64,000 nucleotides of DNA from Nocardia bhagyanarayanae (GCF_006716565.1 NZ_VFPG01000001.1:4402001-4466000); one strand, 5' to 3'. Shown: positions 55,426 to 64,000, numbered from the stretch's first letter. Notes: a model not told the origin generated them from the letters alone. A program made the numbers and translations.

Positions 55426-57197
55426 GCCGCGCCCCCTGTGGTTCCGGTGTCGGAGGCGACAGTGTCCTTCCCGCGTCCGCGCTCCGGATGCCCGCCGCGG
55501 GACTTCGTCGCGCGGACGTCGAGCTTGCGGTTGTTCAGGTGCAGCAGTCCGCGCGAGGTCCGCACCACGGTCGGTTCCGGGTGTTCGGAGACAGTGAGCG
55601 TCACGCCGCTGTCCGAGCCGGTGGTTCCCGCGACCCGGCCGCTGACCGGCACCCAGGCGGTCGAGGCGGCGTCGAGCAGCCGCAGCAGGACCTCGGTCTC
55701 ACGTTCGTCGAGCACCCGTTCGTGAACGTCGGCGGCCGCCAACGACTGCGCCGCCTCCGCCCTGGCCCGCTGCGCGGCCAGCTGGGCCTCGCGCAAACGG
55801 CGAATCCCCGCGTCGTTGCGCTGGATTCGGCCCGGCGCGCCCGCCGAGGGCGGCCGTCCGGTCTCGGCCAGCGTGCGCGAGATCTCCAGCGGCGGCGCCT
55901 CCCACCAGGACCGCGTCGCGGGCACGATGTCGGCGTCGGGATGCTCCATGGCCAGGTGGCGCGGCCTGCCGAGCCCGAACACCGCGTCGAAGAGCGCGTG
56001 CGCGCTGTCCGCGGTCGGCGCCGCGGTGAACCAGCCCGCCAGGTGCCGCAGCGCCGATTCCCGGCTCACCCCGCCGCGCCGCGTCTCGGTGACTCGTCGC
56101 AGCAGCGACAGCACGGCCGCGATCGCGCTCATGGTGGCCTCGCGCAGCCGGTCCGCCTCGGTGGACTCGCCGTCGCCGCCCGAGGTGACGAACCAGGTGC
56201 GCAGACCATGCCAGCGGGCGCGCCAGTCCGCCTCGCGTTCCGCGGCGCTCAGCAGCACCCGCTCGTCGCAACTCGCGGCGCGCGCGATGAGCTCGTCGAC
56301 GCCGGTCTCCTCGATCTCGCCGATGGCGGCGGCCAGGCGCGGCACGAAACGCGCCAGATCCATGCTGAACTCGCGCATGTGCGCGAGCAGCGCGTCCTTG
56401 TGCGCGAGAAACGATTCGGGGGTGATCTCGGTGGTGCGCACCAGATCGCCGAGCGACAGGTAGAAATGCGCGGCGCGCGCGGCCATGTCGGACAGCGCCG
56501 CGTCCAGCCTGCGCAGGATGCGGTAGACGCGCTCGGCGTCGCCCGCCCGATTCGCCTCGGCGAGGGTGTGCAGGTCGGCGAGCAGTTCGGGCAGCACGAG
56601 CCGGGACAGCGACGCCTCGTCCAGCCGCGCCTCCAGCACGCCCGCCACCGCGCGATAGGCCTGGAACCCGGCCTGGGAGAACTGATAGACGTAGTGCCGG
56701 TTGCGGTATTCGGCCAGCGTCGCGGCCCTGGTGCCGTCGTAGCTGCGCTCCAGCACGCCCCACTGGTGCAGCTGGTCGAGCAGCGGTCCGATCTCCGCGG
56801 CGCTCAGCGGCGCGGCGTCGGCGCGCCGGAAGAGGCCGGGCTGCGCCTCGGCAGTGCCGATTTCGTCCGTGTCCTGCGACGGTCCGCTTTCCGCGACCCG
56901 CGCCCGTCCACCGTTGCGGCGAATCCAGTCCGCCACGTCGTCGGCGTGCAGCAGCACCACATACGCGGCGCGCGCACTGTCGAATGCCCGCAACACCCAG
57001 AGGTATTCGGCCCGCTTCTCCGCGGTCGCGAAGGAGAACAGTCGCAGCCGCTCGTCCCACAGCAGGGCCGAGCCGGGCTGGTCACCCGGTACGGCCGAGC
57101 CCCGCGGATCACCGAGCACGGCCGAGCCGGGCTGGTCACCCAGCGTGGCTGGGCCGGGCTGGTCGCCGAAGGGCGGGCCGTCGTCGGAGTCGGTCAC
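55422..57197 (-). CDS. jetA: Wadjet type II JetA (DUF2397, TIGR02677) with repeat-bearing N-terminus
   Basis: About 591 residues. The family begins at about residue 47 with LWDERLRLFSFATAEKRAEYLWVLRAF, the hallmark of DUF2397, the kleisin-like (MukF-type) subunit. Before it lies an atypical leader with four 9-residue repeats (GDQPGSAVL and variants), encoded by tandem 27-base repeats. The start is uncertain: GTG 57197 and TTG 57203 precede the repeats, and I see no good Shine-Dalgarno. jetA and jetB overlap by ATGA. An XRE regulator gene lies about 100 bases upstream on the same strand. Confidence 0.85.
   Translation of the reverse strand: MTDSDDGPPFGDQPGPATLGDQPGSAVLGDPRGSAVPGDQPGSALLWDERLRLFSFATAEKRAEYLWVLRAFDSARAAYVVLLHADDVADWIRRNGGRARVAESGPSQDTDEIGTAEAQPGLFRRADAAPLSAAEIGPLLDQLHQWGVLERSYDGTRAATLAEYRNRHYVYQFSQAGFQAYRAVAGVLEARLDEASLSRLVLPELLADLHTLAEANRAGDAERVYRILRRLDAALSDMAARAAHFYLSLGDLVRTTEITPESFLAHKDALLAHMREFSMDLARFVPRLAAAIGEIEETGVDELIARAASCDERVLLSAAEREADWRARWHGLRTWFVTSGGDGESTEADRLREATMSAIAAVLSLLRRVTETRRGGVSRESALRHLAGWFTAAPTADSAHALFDAVFGLGRPRHLAMEHPDADIVPATRSWWEAPPLEISRTLAETGRPPSAGAPGRIQRNDAGIRRLREAQLAAQRARAEAAQSLAAADVHERVLDERETEVLLRLLDAASTAWVPVSGRVAGTTGSDSGVTLTVSEHPEPTVVRTSRGLLHLNNRKLDVRATKSRGGHPERGRGKDTVASDTGTTGGAA
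57060..57167 (-). repeat. Four 27-base tandem repeats at the start of jetA
   Basis: Four consecutive in-frame copies encode GDQPGPATL, GDQPGSAVL, GDPRGSAVP and GDQPGSALL. They lie between the start codon and the conserved DUF2397 domain. Their number may vary between strains because tandem repeats of this size slip. Confidence 0.85.
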
Positions 57198-57303
57198 CGG
57201 CAACAGGGTAGTAGCGGGCCGGTCGCCGCCGCCAAGACCGACCCCCGTTCGGCGTGGCTGTGTCCGCCGCGCCGTCGTTCGCCCGCCGTCCGCCGCGCCC
57301 CGT

Positions 57304-58536
57304 TCACTCGACGGACAGCGCGCGCAGTTGCTCGAGATAACAGCGTGTGCGCGGATCGCCGGGATAGCGTTCGATGATCTCGCGCGCCACCTCGCCGGCT
57401 ATCCACATCAGCGAGGGCAGCGAGCGGCGTTTGCCCGCGAAGGCGCGCATGCCCTCGGCCACGGCGAGTTCGAGGTCCCGATTGCGCACGGCGACGACGG
57501 CCAGCGTCAGGTGCGCCTCGGAGACGCGCATCGGATTGCGGATGGTGCCGTCGGCGCGGGTGGAGTTCCGGATGACCTCGCGGGCAAAGGCTTCCGCGAG
57601 CCGATCCTCGCCCGCCACGCGGCAGCAGTCCATCGCGTAGAAGTCGAACTTCTGCGGATCCACCACGAAGTGGTTGTCCAGGTTCGCCGGATGGTCGAGT
57701 CGCTCCAGGATCGCCCGGCCGATGCCGAGCGCCCGTTCCACCTCGCCGCGGTCGCCGAGCCGGGCCCACGCCTTGGCGCGTTGCGCGGCGAGTTGCACGC
57801 CGACGCCGAACTCGCGACTGTCCTCCAACGCGCCGTCCACCGCTTCCACCGCGCCACGGTAGTTACCTTGGGTGAGCGCGAACCAGGCCGCCATTTCCGC
57901 TGCCCAGCCGGTGATCTCGCGATGCCCGGCCTCGTTGCCGAGCGACCACGCCGCGCGCCGGGTCGCCTCCGCCGAAGTGCGGCGGCCGAGGTCGTAGTCC
58001 ACGCAGCCGACCAGCAGTGCGACCCAGCCCGCGAGCACCAGGATCTCCCGGTGCTGGGCCAGCGTCAGCCGCCCGTCCAGCAGCGAGGTGATACGGCGCA
58101 GCCAGGCCGTGCCCTCGGCGTGCAGTTCGTGCGGATCGGCGTAGGGATACTCGCAGCACAGGCGCTCGGCGGTGATCCGAACGGCGTCCAGGGTCGAGGC
58201 GGAGACATCGGACATGCGCAGCCTGCCGATGAACTCCAGCGTGTCCATGCCGGTGGCCGAAAGCAATTCGTCGTCCCGGTTCGGCCTGGCCTTGGGAAAG
58301 AATGCCGCGGTGACGGTGTCGAAAGCGGCGGCGATGATGGGCGCGTAGAAATCGTCGGGCCGCGACTCGCCCGACTCCCAACGCCGCCAATTGCGTAGCA
58401 GCGTGCTGTCGGTCGGCAGATTGTGCGAAGACTTCGCACGCATCACGCGGACTGCGTCGGCCTGTGACCACCCCCTCGCATCGCGCTCGGAACGCATCCG
58501 GACTGCCCAGACGGGTCGATCGTCTCCAGCGGCCAC
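57304..58536 (-). CDS. XRE-type regulator with helical repeat C-terminus
   Basis: A 410-residue protein. A Cro/C1-type helix-turn-helix (residues about 10-65, WAVRMRSERDARGWSQADAVRVMR and TLLRNWRRWESGES) is followed by a long helical region with TPR-like repeats (WAAEMAAWFALTQGNYRGAVEAVDGAL, SEAHLTLAVVAVRNRDLELA). This layout is common for actinobacterial sensing regulators. It lies directly upstream of jetABC on the same strand and is divergent from the resolvase-fold gene. The pair and the operator at 58586 suggest it controls one or both. Confidence 0.8.
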   Translation of the reverse strand: MAAGDDRPVWAVRMRSERDARGWSQADAVRVMRAKSSHNLPTDSTLLRNWRRWESGESRPDDFYAPIIAAAFDTVTAAFFPKARPNRDDELLSATGMDTLEFIGRLRMSDVSASTLDAVRITAERLCCEYPYADPHELHAEGTAWLRRITSLLDGRLTLAQHREILVLAGWVALLVGCVDYDLGRRTSAEATRRAAWSLGNEAGHREITGWAAEMAAWFALTQGNYRGAVEAVDGALEDSREFGVGVQLAAQRAKAWARLGDRGEVERALGIGRAILERLDHPANLDNHFVVDPQKFDFYAMDCCRVAGEDRLAEAFAREVIRNSTRADGTIRNPMRVSEAHLTLAVVAVRNRDLELAVAEGMRAFAGKRRSLPSLMWIAGEVAREIIERYPGDPRTRCYLEQLRALSVE

Positions 58537-58585
58537 GGTTGTAGTATCGCACCAGTTAACGCGCGGTGGCCCGGATAGGGCATCT

Positions 58586-58607
58586 AGATGTCAGTGGGTT
58601 GACACCT
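58586..58607. promoter_or_regulatory. Candidate operator between divergent XRE and resolvase-fold genes
   Basis: AGATGTCA-GTGGGT-TGACACCT is a near-perfect palindrome (seven of eight arm positions pair) 50 bases upstream of the XRE start and about 160 bases before the divergent gene. Its size suits a dimeric XRE repressor. Confidence 0.5.
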
Positions 58608-58767
58608 GCATTCGCAGTTTTGCGTCAGCGATCCTGGAGAAGGAGCGGTCGGATTGCCCGATTCGCAAATGTAAGAACAGATGCAAGGCCAAGACCGCCC
58701 CACCGGCAGTACCCTGCACGGGAAGATCCAAACGAGAGAACAGCGGCCCAATCCAACGGAGGTTCGG

Positions 58768-59115
58768 GTGGAAGCGTTGATCTATGGATACTTGCGTGAC
58801 GATCTGGCCGACGGCCACAGCGAAGAGCTCGAGCGGGCGATGAGCACGCTCGCCCAAGCCGAAGGGCTTTGCTTCGCCGCAACATTCCATGAATCGACAG
58901 CGGGTGACGGCACGGCGTTCGCCGAGCTGACGCAGGAACTCAAGCGCGCCGACGCACACCACGTGGTGGTGCCGTCACTCGATCACTTTGCCGGCCAGAC
59001 GATTCCGCGCGACATTCTGATCGCGAAGCTGGCCCAGGACGCGGCGGCCCAGGTCTGGACCGTCGAGGAGGTGCGGGCGACGAGCGTCGCGGCCCCGCCA
59101 CCGACCGTCTCATGA
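58768..59115 (+). CDS. Small resolvase-fold protein lacking the catalytic serine
   Basis: A 115-residue protein from GTG 58768 (ACGGAGG five bases upstream). It has the order of elements of a serine recombinase N-terminal domain: YGYLRDDL, EELERAMSTLAQAEGLCF, FHESTAGDGTAFAELTQELKRADAHHVVVPSLDHFA. The catalytic Ser that normally follows the first Arg (R.S) is absent (LRDDLADG). There is no DNA-binding C-terminal domain. It is therefore likely non-catalytic and may be a ligand- or protein-binding relative. It is divergent from the XRE regulator. Confidence 0.65.
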   Translation: MEALIYGYLRDDLADGHSEELERAMSTLAQAEGLCFAATFHESTAGDGTAFAELTQELKRADAHHVVVPSLDHFAGQTIPRDILIAKLAQDAAAQVWTVEEVRATSVAAPPPTVS

Positions 59116-59271
59116 GCAACCCGGATCCGAAGGATGCGAGCAACACCTGACGGTGTTGCTCGCACGGGGGACAGAATCGTCGTATCGCTCGCTCGGCGGA
59201 AGAGCCGATGTCGTGCTCACACGGGGATCCAGCCGCCTTCGCGCGTGCGGGAATACGGGCGAGCCGGCCGA

Positions 59272-60156
59272 TCACAACCCGAAACTACCGGGACCCCTTC
59301 TGCGCAAGTACTTTTCGAACTCCGCCGCGATCGCGTCGCCATCGATCTTGGCCATCGCGTCGTTCAGATCGACGGCCGCGTCACCACGCTCCTCCAGCGA
59401 GCGCACGTACTCGGTGATCTCCTCGTCGCCCACCGTCATCTCGTTGACCGCGGCCTCCCACTCCTCGGCCTGCTTGGGCAACTCGCCGAGCGGCACCTCG
59501 ATGTCGAGCACGTCCTCGACCCGGTGCAGCAACGCGATCGTCGCCTTCGGATTCGGCGGCTGCGACACGTAGTGCGGCACCGCCGCCCAGAACGACACGG
59601 CGGGCACCCCGGCCTTGACGCACTGATCCTGCAGGACGCCGGTGATGCCGGTCGGGCCCTCGTAACGGGTCTGCTCCAAGCTGAAACGCTCGGCCGCTTC
59701 CTTGCTGTACGCGGAACCGGTGACCGGGACGGGCCTGGTGTGCGGAGTGTCGGCGAGCAGCGCGCCCAGGATCACCACGGTCTGCACGCCCAGCTGCTCG
59801 ATGAACTCGAGCAGATCCGCGCAGAAGCTGCGCCACCGCATGTTCGGCTCGATCCCGCGCAGCAACACCACATCCCGGTCGCTGCCCGGCGGGGAACACA
59901 CCGAAAGCATGGTGGCGGGCCACTGGATCTCCCTGGTCACGCCGTCGACCTGACGCACCGTCGGCCGATTCACCTGATAGTCGTAGTAGTCCTCGGAATC
60001 GAGTTCGGCCAGCGGCTCGGCGTCCCAGATCAGTTCCAGATGCTCCACGGCGCCGCTCGCCGCGTCACCGGCGTCGTTCCAGCCCTCGAAGGCGGCAACC
60101 AGCACCGGATCCCGCAACGTCGGCAGTTCCGAATCGGAAGTTTCACTGGGGTTCAC
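59272..60156 (-). CDS. PAC2 family protein
   Basis: A 294-residue protein of the PAC2/proteasome assembly chaperone family (related to mycobacterial Rv2125). It starts at GTG 60156 with LRDPVLVAAFEGWNDAGDAASGAVEHL, followed by VVLLRGIEPNMRWRSFCADLLEF, VVILGALLADTPHTRPVPV and PTGITGVLQDQCVKAGVP. The actinobacterial members have unknown function. The gene is divergent from metH. Confidence 0.9.
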   Translation of the reverse strand: MNPSETSDSELPTLRDPVLVAAFEGWNDAGDAASGAVEHLELIWDAEPLAELDSEDYYDYQVNRPTVRQVDGVTREIQWPATMLSVCSPPGSDRDVVLLRGIEPNMRWRSFCADLLEFIEQLGVQTVVILGALLADTPHTRPVPVTGSAYSKEAAERFSLEQTRYEGPTGITGVLQDQCVKAGVPAVSFWAAVPHYVSQPPNPKATIALLHRVEDVLDIEVPLGELPKQAEEWEAAVNEMTVGDEEITEYVRSLEERGDAAVDLNDAMAKIDGDAIAAEFEKYLRRRGPGSFGL

Positions 60157-60221
60157 CCGGTCAGCCTACGGTGTGCGCTCGCCCGGTGCTGTGTCTATCG
60201 GCGCGCTGGCGCGCGCGTGTT

Positions 60222-60310
60222 CCCGGCCCCCTGGTGTCTCGCGTCCGAGACCGCGAGTCTCCCGACTGCGTCGCATGCGCCTCGCGGTCTCGGACGCGAG
60301 ACGGGCCGGG
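60222..60310. repeat. Large inverted repeat in the PAC2-metH gap
   Basis: In the 363-base divergent gap 60157-60519, positions 60237-60257 and 60281-60301 are perfect 21-base reverse complements (core GTCCGAGACCGCG) around a 23-base loop. Outer arms CCCGGCC (60222-60228) and GGCCGGG (60304-60310) extend the symmetry. There is no T tract. I see no cobalamin riboswitch features and no gene in the rest of the gap. Confidence 0.85.
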
Positions 60311-60519
60311 AACGGGCTCGTAAGACTCGCCCCCGGGGTGGCTGGAGAGGTGGGAGATGGTGCGTCGGGTCGTGTTGTGCGCCGGTTCGTAGTGGCGGAC
60401 GCCCCGATGCGGCAAGCGCTCGCGGACGGTCCTCGGTCGGGTGTGGCGCCGCTCACGCTCACCGAGGAGATCCGCAGGCTGTTCGTTACCGGTCGTACCC
60501 GGCCTTTACGCTTGTACCC

Positions 60520-63500
60520 ATGTCTGTGTCCAATTCCGCCGGGTTCGATACCACGCTTCTCGACACGCTCAGCCGGCGTGTCGTCATCGGTGACGGCGCG
60601 ATGGGCACGATGTTGCAGGCGGCGGATCTGACCCTGGACGATTTCCGTGGGCTCGAAGGCTGCAACGAGATCCTCAACGAGACCCGGCCCGACGTGCTGC
60701 GCGACATCCATCGCGCGTACTTCGAGGCGGGCGCGGACGCGGTCGAGACCAACACCTTCGGTTGCAACCTGCCGAACCTGGCCGACTACGACATCGCCGA
60801 CCGGATTCGCGATCTGTCCGAGCGCGGTACCCGGCTGGCGCGCGAGGTGGCCGACGAGATGGGCCCGAGCGAGGACGGCACGCCGCGGTACGTGCTGGGT
60901 TCGATGGGTCCTGGCACGAAGTTGCCGACGCTGGGGCACGCGCCGTACACGGTGCTGCGCGACGCCTACGTCGAGGCGGCGCTGGGCATGCTGGAGGGCG
61001 GCGCGGACGCGATCCTGATCGAGACCTGCCAGGACCTGTTGCAGGTGAAGGCGGCGGTGACGGGCAGCAAGCGGGCGATGGAGCGCGCGGGCCGCCGGAT
61101 CCCGATCATCACCCACGTGACGGTGGAGACGACCGGCACCATGCTGGTCGGCAGCGAGATCGGCGCGGCGTTGACCGCGCTCGAGCCACTGGGCATCGAC
61201 ATGATCGGGCTGAACTGCGCGACCGGCCCCGACGAGATGAGCGAGCACCTGCGGCACCTGTCGCGGCACGCGAAGGTGCCGGTATCGGTGATGCCCAACG
61301 CGGGTCTGCCGGTGCTCGGCGCCAAGGGCGCCGAGTATCCGTTGACGCCGGAGGAGCTGGCCGTTTCCATGCGCCAGTTCGTCAGTGAGTTCGGCCTGGC
61401 TCTGGTCGGCGGGTGCTGCGGCACCACGCCCGAGCACATCCGTCAGGTGCGCGAGGCGGTGCGCGAGGTCGAGCCGACGCTGGCGCCGATCGCGCAGCGC
61501 CGCTCGCCGGTGCACGAGCCGAGCGTGTCGAGCATGTACACCGCGGTGCCGTTCGAACAGGACGCCTCGGTGATGATGATCGGTGAGCGCACGAATGCCA
61601 ACGGCTCCAAGGCTTTCCGTGAGGCGATGCTGGCCGAGGATTGGCAGAAGTGCCTCGACATCGCCAAGGACCAGACCCGTGACGGCGCGCACATGCTGGA
61701 TCTGTGCGTCGACTATGTCGGCCGCGACGGCAGCAAGGACATGGAGGCGCTGGCTTCGCGACTGGCGACCGCGTCGACCCTGCCGATCATGCTCGACTCC
61801 ACCGAAACGCCGGTGCTGCAAGCGGGGCTCGAGCACCTGGGCGGCCGGTGCGCGGTCAACTCGGTGAACTACGAGGACGGTGACGGACCGGAGTCCCGCT
61901 TCCAGCAGACCATGCGGTTGGTCGCCGAGCACGGCGCCGCGGTGGTCGCGCTGACCATCGATGAAGAGGGTCAAGCTCGCACCGCCGAGAAGAAGGTCGA
62001 GATCGCCGAGCGCCTGATCGCCGACATCACCGGCAACTGGGGTCTGGCCGAGTCCGACATCATCATCGACACCCTGACCTTCACCCTGGGCACCGGCCAG
62101 GAGGAGTCGCGCCGCGACGGCCTGGAGACCATCGAGGCGATCCGTGAACTCAAGCGCCGCCACCCGGAGGTGCAGACGACCCTGGGTCTGTCGAACATCT
62201 CCTTCGGTTTGAACCCGGCCGCGCGGCAGGTGCTGAACTCGGTGTTCATGCACGAGTGCGTCCAGGCGGGTCTGGATTCGGCGATCGTGCACGCCTCCAA
62301 GATCCTGCCGATGAGCCGGATCCCGGACGAGCAGCGCGAGACCGCGCTCGACCTGGTCTACGACCGGCGCACCGAGGACTACGACCCGCTGCAGAAGTTG
62401 ATGGCGCTGTTCGAGGGCGTCTCCGCGTCGTCGTCGAAGGCTTCGCGCGCCGAGGAACTGGCGGCTTTGCCGCTGTTCGAGCGGCTCGAGCGGCGCATCG
62501 TCGACGGCGAGAAGGCCGGGATGGAGGCCGACCTCGACGCGGCGATGACCGAGGTGCCGCCGCTGCAGATCATCAACGAGACGCTGCTCGCGGGCATGAA
62601 GACCGTCGGTGAGCTGTTCGGTTCGGGGCAGATGCAGCTGCCGTTCGTACTGCAGTCCGCCGAGGTGATGAAGGCCGCGGTCGCCTACCTGGAGCCGCAC
62701 ATGGAGGCCACCGACGACTCGGGCAAGGGCCGCATCGTGCTGGCCACCGTCAAGGGCGATGTGCACGACATCGGCAAGAACCTGGTCGACATCATCCTGT
62801 CCAACAACGGCTACGAGGTGGTCAATCTCGGTATCAAGCAGCCGATCGCGACCATCCTCGACGCCGCGGTGGACAAGAAGGCCGACGTCATCGGCATGTC
62901 CGGGCTGCTGGTGAAGTCGACCGTGGTGATGAAGGAGAACCTCGAGGAGCTCAACGCCCGCGGTGTGGCCGATCAGTTCCCGGTGCTGCTGGGCGGGGCC
63001 GCGCTGACCCGCGCCTATGTCGAGAACGACCTGACCGAGGTCTACGAGGGCGACGTGCACTACGCCCGCGACGCGTTCGAGGGTCTGCGGTTGATGGACG
63101 ACATCATGACCCGCAAGCGCGGCGGCGGTCCGGACCCCGACAGCCCCGAGGCCGTGGCCGAGCGAGAGAAGGCCGCCGAACGCAAGGCCCGCCACGAACG
63201 GTCCAAGCGCATCGCCGCCCAGCGCAAGGCCGCCGAGACCCCCGTGGTGGTGCCCGAGCGTTCGGACGTCGCCGCCGACCTGCCGGTGCCGGTGCCGCCG
63301 TTCTGGGGCACGCGGGTGATCAAAGGCCTGTCGCTGCACGATTACTCGGGCCTGCTCGACGAGCGGGCGCTGTTCCTGGGCCAGTGGGGTCTGCGCGGCC
63401 AGCGCGGCGGTGATGGACCCTCCTACGAGGAACTGGTGGAGACCGAAGGCCGCCCCCGGCTGCGGGCCTGGCTGGATCGGCTGTCCACCGAGGGCGTGCT

Positions 63501-64000
63501 GCAGCACGCGGCGGTGGTCTACGGCTACTTCCCGGCGGTGTCGGAAGGCGACGAGGTCGTGGTGCTGACCGAACCCGATCCCGCCGCGCCGGAACGGTAC
63601 CGATTCCGTTTCCCGCGCCAGCAGCGCGACCGGTTCCTGTGCATCGCCGACTTCCTGCGCTCGCGCGAACAGGCCGAAGCCACCGGTCAGGTCGACGTGC
63701 TGCCGTTCCAGTTGGTGACCATGGGCCAGCCCATCGCCGATTTCGCCAACGAACTCTTCGCCGCCGACAACTACCGCGACTACCTCGAGGTGCACGGCAT
63801 CGGCGTCCAGCTCACCGAGGCGCTCGCCGAGTACTGGCACCGCCGAATCCGCGAAGAGCTCGTGCTGGAAGGGCACTCGGTAGCCGAATCCGACCCCGAC
63901 GACGTGCAGGACTACTTCAAGCTCGGCTACCGCGGCGCGCGCTACTCCTTCGGCTACGGCGCCTGCCCCGACCTCGAAGACCGCGCCAAGCTCGTCGACC
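60520..64000 (+). CDS. metH: Cobalamin-dependent methionine synthase (right end cut by the window)
   Basis: 1160 residues are visible and the gene continues past the edge. Domains in order: homocysteine-binding (residues 1-320; zinc Cys in LNCATG and GGCCGTTP), methyltetrahydrofolate-binding (about 345-630, MMIGERTNANGSKAF), helical cap, the B12 domain with the GDVHDIGKN motif (about residues 746-754, His binds cobalt), then the start of the activation domain (YFPAVSEGDEVV, DYFKLGYRGARYSFGY) that binds S-adenosylmethionine. It methylates homocysteine to methionine. ATG 60520 is preceded by a large inverted repeat but by no recognised riboswitch. Confidence 0.95.
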   Translation, partial: MSVSNSAGFDTTLLDTLSRRVVIGDGAMGTMLQAADLTLDDFRGLEGCNEILNETRPDVLRDIHRAYFEAGADAVETNTFGCNLPNLADYDIADRIRDLSERGTRLAREVADEMGPSEDGTPRYVLGSMGPGTKLPTLGHAPYTVLRDAYVEAALGMLEGGADAILIETCQDLLQVKAAVTGSKRAMERAGRRIPIITHVTVETTGTMLVGSEIGAALTALEPLGIDMIGLNCATGPDEMSEHLRHLSRHAKVPVSVMPNAGLPVLGAKGAEYPLTPEELAVSMRQFVSEFGLALVGGCCGTTPEHIRQVREAVREVEPTLAPIAQRRSPVHEPSVSSMYTAVPFEQDASVMMIGERTNANGSKAFREAMLAEDWQKCLDIAKDQTRDGAHMLDLCVDYVGRDGSKDMEALASRLATASTLPIMLDSTETPVLQAGLEHLGGRCAVNSVNYEDGDGPESRFQQTMRLVAEHGAAVVALTIDEEGQARTAEKKVEIAERLIADITGNWGLAESDIIIDTLTFTLGTGQEESRRDGLETIEAIRELKRRHPEVQTTLGLSNISFGLNPAARQVLNSVFMHECVQAGLDSAIVHASKILPMSRIPDEQRETALDLVYDRRTEDYDPLQKLMALFEGVSASSSKASRAEELAALPLFERLERRIVDGEKAGMEADLDAAMTEVPPLQIINETLLAGMKTVGELFGSGQMQLPFVLQSAEVMKAAVAYLEPHMEATDDSGKGRIVLATVKGDVHDIGKNLVDIILSNNGYEVVNLGIKQPIATILDAAVDKKADVIGMSGLLVKSTVVMKENLEELNARGVADQFPVLLGGAALTRAYVENDLTEVYEGDVHYARDAFEGLRLMDDIMTRKRGGGPDPDSPEAVAEREKAAERKARHERSKRIAAQRKAAETPVVVPERSDVAADLPVPVPPFWGTRVIKGLSLHDYSGLLDERALFLGQWGLRGQRGGDGPSYEELVETEGRPRLRAWLDRLSTEGVLQHAAVVYGYFPAVSEGDEVVVLTEPDPAAPERYRFRFPRQQRDRFLCIADFLRSREQAEATGQVDVLPFQLVTMGQPIADFANELFAADNYRDYLEVHGIGVQLTEALAEYWHRRIREELVLEGHSVAESDPDDVQDYFKLGYRGARYSFGYGACPDLEDRAKLVD

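Noticed and set aside
60157..60519. A possible cobalamin riboswitch before metH
   Set aside because: No B12-box-like segment or matching layout could be found by eye. The only structure is the long inverted repeat.
60166..63876. A 1236-residue open frame on the minus strand opposite metH
   Set aside because: It is a GC-driven shadow of metH with no domain and His/Arg/Gln-rich composition. It also runs through the large inverted repeat.

Overview
The window is high-GC actinobacterial chromosome with GTG and TTG starts, tight ATGA-coupled operons and mostly short intergenic gaps. Mycofactocin-type genes, an ESX-associated secretion substrate, a HelR-type RNA polymerase helicase, a DUF3556/acyl-CoA synthetase lipid cluster and an IdeR-like iron box point to a mycolic-acid bacterium (order Mycobacteriales). 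Nocardia is my best guess, but this is inference. I saw no rRNA, tRNA, CRISPR array or intact insertion sequence.

Layout. 0-4 kb: DUF2231 membrane protein, NDH-2-like flavoprotein, GYD protein, an unknown gene and a PD40 beta-propeller lipoprotein. 4.4-8.8 kb: a translationally coupled three-gene operon of TPR-CHAT protease, small Cys/His-cluster protein and four-helix membrane protein, possibly an undescribed effector system. 8.9-13.4 kb: MacB-type ABC exporter plus ABC1/UbiB kinase. 13.4-15.8 kb: a palindromic intergenic repeat, then an EspC-like/WxG type VII secretion cassette. 16-19.7 kb: HxlR regulator with a divergent RibD-like reductase, then helR behind a rifamycin-associated element. 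19.8-24.8 kb: M19 dipeptidase with a D-amino-acid-oxidase-like protein, and cytochrome bd oxidase cydAB. 24.8-29.6 kb: nucleotidyltransferase, phosphoesterase, DUF6506, LysR, a small membrane protein, GNAT and a SigB/SigF-type sigma factor.

29.7-36.1 kb: lipid cluster (acyl-CoA synthetase, DUF3556, CrtI-like oxidoreductase) with a divergent PucR regulator. 36.1-40.8 kb: stressosome operon rsbR-rsbS-rsbT-rsbX-like followed by a multidomain RsbU/RsbW fusion, which may feed the nearby sigma factor. 40.9-43.5 kb: mycofactocin genes mftR, mftE and mftD without mftA, mftB, mftC or mftF. 43.5-46.6 kb: MarR regulator and a class I Fe-S fumarase behind an iron-box-like palindrome. 46.6-47.4 kb: a long intergenic region with a terminator, a cluster of DnaA-box-like sequences and a second copy of the palindromic repeat. 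47.4-48.4 kb: secreted VanY-like peptidase and DUF2283 protein.

48.4-58.5 kb: a type II Wadjet-like operon (jetA-jetB-jetC, minus strand) behind an XRE regulator. The expected jetD nuclease gene is absent and an MFS transporter gene sits directly downstream of jetC. 58.5-64 kb: a small resolvase-fold protein lacking the catalytic serine, a PAC2 protein, a 21-bp perfect inverted repeat, and metH running off the right edge.

The strongest leads are the CHAT operon, the jetD-less Wadjet operon, the RAE-helR pair, the palindromic repeat family shared by two intergenic regions, and the DnaA-box cluster.
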